64,000 bases of DNA. Source: JACDER01 sp963717765. Its GTDB lineage: Bacteria > Actinomycetota > Thermoleophilia > Gaiellales > Gaiellaceae. Below the pieces are notes generated by a model. The model was given only the letters and a program-made list of their open reading frames with translations. It was not told where the DNA came from and did no database searches. The translations under genes and the position numbers were made by a program. Numbering within the stretch: position 1 is the stretch's first letter; each line of letters opens with the position of its first letter. Of this stretch, positions 59,794-64,000 are shown piece after piece. Where the stretch lies: assembly GCA_963717765.1 (NCBI GenBank), contig CAVQWX010000001.1:310001-374000 (forward strand), given 5' to 3'.

Positions 59794-60828
59794 TCACAGC
59801 TCGTCGCGGACGATGCGCGCGCCCTCGACCATGACGCGCAGCTTCCCACGCGCGACGGTGCGCGGGAGGTACTTCATGCCGCAGTCCGGCGCGACAAGAA
59901 GGCGTTCCGGCTCCACGTGGCGCAGTGCGGCGCGGATCCGTTCCGCGACCCTCTCCGGGCGTTCGATCTCCGTGTCGCCTAGGTCGAGAACGCCGAGAAC
60001 GATCTTCTTCGACGGCAGCTGCTCGAGCAGCGCCGGGTCGAGGCGTGGCTGTGCCGCCTCGATCGAGATCTCATCCACAGGACACGCGTCCAGCTCGGTC
60101 AGGAAGGGGTAGCCGGGAAGCCGAGTGTGGACGATCGCCGCGTACCCGAAGCAGGTGTGCAGCGCGGTCTCCGCCTCGATCCCCTCGACCGCGCGCGCGA
60201 TCGCCGGGAGCGCGTATTCGGCGGCGGCCTCCGGCCGCGCCTGCAGGTACGGCTCGTCGATCTGCACGACGTCTGCGCCCGCGTCGGCGAGGTCGCGAAG
60301 CTCATCGTTCACGGCGGCGGCGTAGCCCATGGCCATCTCGCCCACACTTGGGTAGTAGTCGTTCTGGGCCTGCTGGCTCATCGTGAACGGCCCCGGCACC
60401 GTCACGCGGATCGGCCGGTCGGTCAGCGAGCGCAACAGTTTCACGTCCTCCAACTCGACCGGCCGCGTGCGCCGGATCGGGCCGACGACGCGCGGCACCG
60501 GATTCGGGTGCCCAGTCCGGTCGAGCGCGGTGCCCGGGTTGTCCACATCCACCCCGTCCAGCGCGGTCGCGAACCTGTTCGAGTAGCTCTCCCGCCGGAT
60601 CTCGCCGTCGGTGACGATGTCCACTCCGGCCTTCTCAATCTCGGCGACCGCCAGGCGGGTCGCGTCCTCCTGGGCCTCGTCCAGGAAGGACGCGTCCACT
60701 CGCCACAGCTCGTCGGCTCGTACGCGCGGAGGCAGCCGCCCCGCCAGAGCCTCGCGGTCGATCAGCCAGTCGGGCTGCGGATAGCTGCCGACGACCGTCG
60801 TTAGGAGAGGAGCGGCTTCGAGGGGCAA
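59794..60828 (-). CDS. MetE C-terminal-like (cobalamin-independent) methyltransferase
   Basis: About 344 aa from TTG 60828; the frame is open to 60882 across the operator-like sequence. It contains LLTTVVGSYPQPDWLIDREA and VTDGEIRRESYSNRF. Zinc ligands are His/Cys in ALHTCFGYAA, Glu in VDEISIE, and Cys in VAPDCGMKYLPR. This is the short, archaeal-type MetE barrel without the N-terminal half, often involved in methyl transfer other than methionine synthesis. It ends 12 bp from the convergent dehydrogenase. A demethylation role in the pathway is possible. Confidence 0.75.
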   Translation of the reverse strand: MPLEAAPLLTTVVGSYPQPDWLIDREALAGRLPPRVRADELWRVDASFLDEAQEDATRLAVAEIEKAGVDIVTDGEIRRESYSNRFATALDGVDVDNPGTALDRTGHPNPVPRVVGPIRRTRPVELEDVKLLRSLTDRPIRVTVPGPFTMSQQAQNDYYPSVGEMAMGYAAAVNDELRDLADAGADVVQIDEPYLQARPEAAAEYALPAIARAVEGIEAETALHTCFGYAAIVHTRLPGYPFLTELDACPVDEISIEAAQPRLDPALLEQLPSKKIVLGVLDLGDTEIERPERVAERIRAALRHVEPERLLVAPDCGMKYLPRTVARGKLRVMVEGARIVRDEL

Positions 60829-60839
60829 GGCGCTAAATG

Positions 60840-60857
60840 GATACGATATACGATATG
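60840..60857. promoter_or_regulatory. Candidate GntR-type operator F
   Basis: GATACGATATACGATATG contains two ACGATAT half-sites in the 40-bp divergent gap between the MetE-like and second PEP-utilising genes. It may also provide the -10 of the rightward promoter. Confidence 0.4.
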
Positions 60858-60868
60858 CTTCGGCCGCT

Positions 60869-62710
60869 TTGAGCGAGGCCACGGAGCGAACTTTCCTGAG
60901 CCCCTTCGAGGTCGAGGCCCCTCCGGGCGCCGAGGAGTGGCGCCGCCTGTATCCCGATTACTACCTGTTTTCCGACGAGCGCCGCGAGTACGAGGACGAG
61001 CAGTTTTGGTTCTTCGACGGGATGCACAACCCCGAGCCCGTGTACCCGTTCGACGCGATCATGCCGGAGAGCTGGTGGGTCTTCCTCAACCAGTACCTGA
61101 CCCGCGTGTGGATGGTTCCCCCCACGCTCGGCATCGACCAGCGGATCGTCAACGGGTACCTGTACGTGAGCCCGACGACGATCACGGACGCGCAGGAGAT
61201 CGAAGAGCGGGTGCCGGTGTTCCTCGAGCGCGCCGGCTTCTACTACGACAACTGGGACGAGCTCTACGAGAAGTGGGTCGCCAAGGCAGAGGACTGCATC
61301 CGCCGGCTACGCGAGATCACGTTCGAGCCCCTGCCCGACCTCGAGCCGATGGAGACCGTCCAGAGCGGACGCGGGCTGACGACCGGGTACGACCTGCTCG
61401 CGAGCTACTCGCGCCTCCTCGAGAACATGCACGAGATGGCGAACTACCACTTCGAGATGCACATGCTCGGCTACGGCGCGATCATGGCCTTTTCGGACTT
61501 CTGCAAGCAAGCGTTTCCCGGAATCCCCGACCAGACGATCGCGAAGATGCTCGGGGGCGTCGACCTTCTCCTTTTCCGTCCAGACGACGAGCTGCGCAAG
61601 CTGGCACGGCTGGCGATCGAGCTCGGCGTCGCCGACGCGATCACCGCGGGCGATAAGCGGGACGACACGCTGGCAGCAATCGGCCGGCACGAGAACGGCC
61701 AAGAGTGGCTGGATGCGCTCGAGGCAGCGAAGGAACCGTGGTTCTGGTTCTCGACCGGACCCGGCTACTGCCATCAGCACCGTGCCTGGGTCGACGACCT
61801 CACGGTTCCGTTCAGCGCGATGAAGGGCTACGTCGAGAAGCTCCAGGACGGCATCGACATCGATCGGCCGCTCCACGAGCTCGTCGGCGAGCGTGAGCGG
61901 ATCGCCTCCGAGTATCGGGAGCTACTGCCGACGGACGAGGACCGGGAGGCGTTCCACCAGGTTCTCGAGCTCGCGCGCAAGGTCTACCCGCTTGTCGAGA
62001 ACCACAACTTCTACGTTGAGCACTGGCACCATTCGATCTTCTGGAACAAGGTGCGCGAGCTTGGCGGCGTACTCGAGGCCGGCGGCTTCCTCGAGGACTC
62101 CGAGGACATCTTCCTGCTGCACCGCTACGAGGTGTACGAGGCGCTCTTCGACCTACTCACCGGCTGGGCGACGACGAACCCCGCGCGGCCCGCCTACTGG
62201 CGCAGCGAAGTCGCGGAACGCAACCGGATCATCGAGAAGCTGCGCCAGTGGGCGCCTCCGGCCGCGCTCGGCAAGCCCCCGGAGGCGGTGACCGAGGCCG
62301 CCACGGTGATGCTCTGGGGGATCACGGCGGAGACGATCAAGCAGTGGCTCGACGCACACCACGGAACGAACGGAGCGGACGGCGCTTCGAACGAGCTGCG
62401 CGGTTTTGCCGCCTCGCCGGGCATCGCGGAGGGCCCGGCGCGGGTCATCCTCACGGTGGCCGAGCTCGACCAGGTGCAGACGGACGAGATCCTGATATGC
62501 CCGATCACCGCGCCGAGCTGGGCGCCCGTCTTCTCGCGGATCAAGGGTGCCGTCTCGGATATCGGCGGAATCATGTCCCACGCCGCAATCGTCTCCCGAG
62601 AGTACGGGCTCCCCGCCGTCGTCGGCACCGGCTTCGGCACCAAGAACATCGCCACGGGGCAGCGGGTCCGCGTCGACGGGAACACCGGTGTCGTCACCGT
62701 TCTCGACTGA
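60869..62710 (+). CDS. PEP-utilising phosphotransferase swivelling-His subunit (paralogue 2)
   Basis: 613 aa from TTG 60869. It is collinear with the 49168 protein over its full length (FWFFDGMHNPEPVYPFD, VENHNFYVEHWHHSIFWNKV, ICPITAPSWAPVFSRIKG). The phospho-acceptor is H571 in GGIMSHAAIVSREYGLPAVV. It is followed at once by the ATP-grasp/PEP-synthase N-domain gene at 62712, so this pair probably forms the core enzyme, with paralogue 1 as an alternative partner or a second specificity. The large N-terminal domain would bind the acceptor molecule. Role inferred: ATP-driven phosphorylation or phospho-activation of a ring compound. Confidence 0.8.
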   Translation: MSEATERTFLSPFEVEAPPGAEEWRRLYPDYYLFSDERREYEDEQFWFFDGMHNPEPVYPFDAIMPESWWVFLNQYLTRVWMVPPTLGIDQRIVNGYLYVSPTTITDAQEIEERVPVFLERAGFYYDNWDELYEKWVAKAEDCIRRLREITFEPLPDLEPMETVQSGRGLTTGYDLLASYSRLLENMHEMANYHFEMHMLGYGAIMAFSDFCKQAFPGIPDQTIAKMLGGVDLLLFRPDDELRKLARLAIELGVADAITAGDKRDDTLAAIGRHENGQEWLDALEAAKEPWFWFSTGPGYCHQHRAWVDDLTVPFSAMKGYVEKLQDGIDIDRPLHELVGERERIASEYRELLPTDEDREAFHQVLELARKVYPLVENHNFYVEHWHHSIFWNKVRELGGVLEAGGFLEDSEDIFLLHRYEVYEALFDLLTGWATTNPARPAYWRSEVAERNRIIEKLRQWAPPAALGKPPEAVTEAATVMLWGITAETIKQWLDAHHGTNGADGASNELRGFAASPGIAEGPARVILTVAELDQVQTDEILICPITAPSWAPVFSRIKGAVSDIGGIMSHAAIVSREYGLPAVVGTGFGTKNIATGQRVRVDGNTGVVTVLD

Positions 62711-62711
62711 C

Positions 62712-63762
62712 TTGAGCTCCCCCTCGCGCGCCATCGTCTGGTTCCAGGACTGCGACGCCTCATCCGTGGCCGAGGTGGGGGGAAAGTGCGCAAGCCTGGG
62801 CGAGCTGATGCGCGCGGGGATGAACGTGCCGCCCGGCTTCGCCGTGACGACGGCCGCGCACAAGCGCTTCCTGGACGAGCACGACCTGCGCCGGCGCGAG
62901 CAGGAGCTGCTGGACGGCATCGAGTACGAACACCCCTCTGCTGTCGCCGAGGCGAGCCGGAAGGCTCCGTGAGCTGGTCGAACAGGCCACGGTGCCGGAG
63001 GACGTCGAGGCGGAGATCCGCTCGGCGTACGCGAACACGGACGGCCGGCCCGTCGCCGTCCGCTCGAGCGCCGTCGCAGAGGACATGGCGACGGCCAGCT
63101 TCGCAGGCCAGCTGCAGACGTACCTCTGGATCGAGGGTGATGACGCAGTCGTCGAACACGTCCGCCGCTGCTGGAGCGGGTTCTTCACGCCCGAGGCGCT
63201 CAGCTACCGGAAAAACCTGGGAATGGTCGACGAGCAGACCCTGATGAGCGTCGGCGTGCAGCGCATGGTGCACGCGCGCTCCGCCGGCGTCATGTTCACG
63301 CTCAACCCGATCAACGGCGACCGCTCCAAGATCGCGATCGAGTCGACCTGGGGACTCGGCGAGGCGCTCGTGGCCGGGGAGGTCAACCCGGACCGGTTCC
63401 TCGTCGACAAGGTGACGCTCGAGGCCCTGGAGTCCAACATCGGCGAAAAGGACATCGAGTACCGGCTCGAGAACGGCATCGTCTCGGCCCAGCCGATCGA
63501 AGACGAGCGGCGCACGACGGCGTCGCTGTCCCACGTCGAGGTGATCGAGCTCGCACGGCTCGGGAAGGAGATCGAGCGCCACTACGGGCGGCCGGAGGAC
63601 ATCGAGTGGGTGATCGACGCCGACACGGGCGAGCTGTTCGTGCTTCAGGCACGCGCCGAGACAGTCTGGAGCAGGCGCGAGCGCCCCTCGCTCGTCACGA
63701 AGAAGACGAGCGCGCTCGAGTACGTGCTCGACGACATGCTGAAGCGGACGAAACCGACGTGA
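62712..63762 (+). pseudogene. PEP-synthase/PPDK ATP-grasp subunit, interrupted by frameshift
   Basis: From TTG 62712 the frame gives VGGKCASLGELMRAGMNVPP and GFAVTTAAHKRFLDEHDL, then stops at 62972 just after EASRK. Shifting by one base at about 62962 continues as LRELVEQATVPEDVEAEIRS, then AVRSSAVAEDMATASFAGQ and SAGVMFTLNPINGDRSKIAI, to VLQARAETVW. This is the full nucleotide-binding (N-terminal) part of PEP synthase, about 350 aa, with no phospho-His domain. One extra G restores or breaks the frame: a real mutation, a sequencing error or a programmed shift. The downstream half could also start at GTG 62992. Functionally it partners the 60869 and 49168 proteins. Confidence 0.75.
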
Positions 63763-64000
63763 AGCCGGCGCCGTTCGAGTACGTCCGCGTCGACTCCGTC
63801 GACGAGGCGATCGGCGCGCTGGCCGAGCGGGAAGGCGAGGCCCGCCTGCTCGCCGGCGGGCAGAGCCTCGTCCCGATGCTGAACATGCGCCTCCTCCAGC
63901 CGGAGGCCGTCGTCGACGTGAACAGGGTCCCCGGCCTGGCCGAGATCGAGGAGGGGAAGGGCCACGTCACCATCGGCGCGCTCACGCGCTACTGCCAGGT
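63759..64000 (+). CDS. Second molybdenum hydroxylase FAD subunit, partial
   Basis: The first 80 codons from GTG 63759, running off the window. It reads KPAPFEYVRVDSVDEAIGAL and LLAGGQSLVPMLNMRLLQPE, the FAD-binding motif of CoxM-type subunits. It is clearly different from the subunit at 41826, so a second hydroxylase set probably continues to the right. Overlaps the dikinase-like gene by four bases. Confidence 0.85.
   Translation, partial: MKPAPFEYVRVDSVDEAIGALAEREGEARLLAGGQSLVPMLNMRLLQPEAVVDVNRVPGLAEIEEGKGHVTIGALTRYCQ

Overview
The window is GC-rich bacterial chromosome with dense, often 1-14 bp overlapping genes and frequent GTG/TTG starts. It has no rRNA, no complete tRNA and no CRISPR array. 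Style and content suggest a soil Actinomycetota, perhaps Thermoleophilia-like (inference only): FCD-type GntR regulators, CO-dehydrogenase-like molybdenum hydroxylases, secreted GVxG-repeat proteins and IS481-type remnants.

Region 1 (1-6225) holds scattered small genes. There are two dimeric-barrel-like hypotheticals, a secreted zincin-like protein broken by a frameshift, a small secreted protein, a secreted GVxG-repeat protein and a NarL-type regulator.

Region 2 (6340-23506) is one compact plus-strand operon for a contractile phage-tail-like particle: sheath, tube, VgrG-like spike/hub, gp25-like wedge, J-like baseplate protein, and a very large protein with a six-repeat beta-propeller. Between tube and spike lie a 1046-aa protein with a pretoxin-like hydrophobic region and an overlapping gene whose C-terminus carries a PD-(D/E)xK-type motif. 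Both are effector candidates. No AAA+ ATPase or typical tape measure is visible.

Region 3 (23507-36900) is a mosaic island. Two 269-bp direct repeats, 10,186 bp apart and differing at three positions that I can see, each contain the 3' part of a tRNA-Arg(CCT)-like sequence. Between them lie two giant unknown proteins (966 and 1801 aa), a broken creatininase gene and a broken IS481-type transposase. A third, diverged copy ends a cyclase/AAA-ATPase gene prematurely.

Region 4 (36900-64000) is a catabolic super-cluster. It contains all four enzymes of the maleamate route from 2,5-dihydroxypyridine: a NicX-like dioxygenase, NicD-like deformylase, NicF-like amidases and NicE-like maleate isomerase. 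It also has a three-subunit molybdenum hydroxylase, the start of a second one, an Amt-fold transporter lacking both pore histidines, and a split PEP-synthase-like phosphotransferase (two paralogous swivelling-His subunits plus a frameshifted ATP-grasp subunit). Further genes encode an aconitase-family fusion, a D-malate/isopropylmalate-type dehydrogenase, a class III CoA-transferase, a DRE-TIM lyase/synthase and three FCD-type GntR regulators. Short AT-rich near-palindromes sit in nearly every intergenic gap of this region and are plausible GntR operators. The best overall reading is degradation of 3-hydroxypyridine or a related N-heterocycle, with phosphotransfer somewhere in the route.
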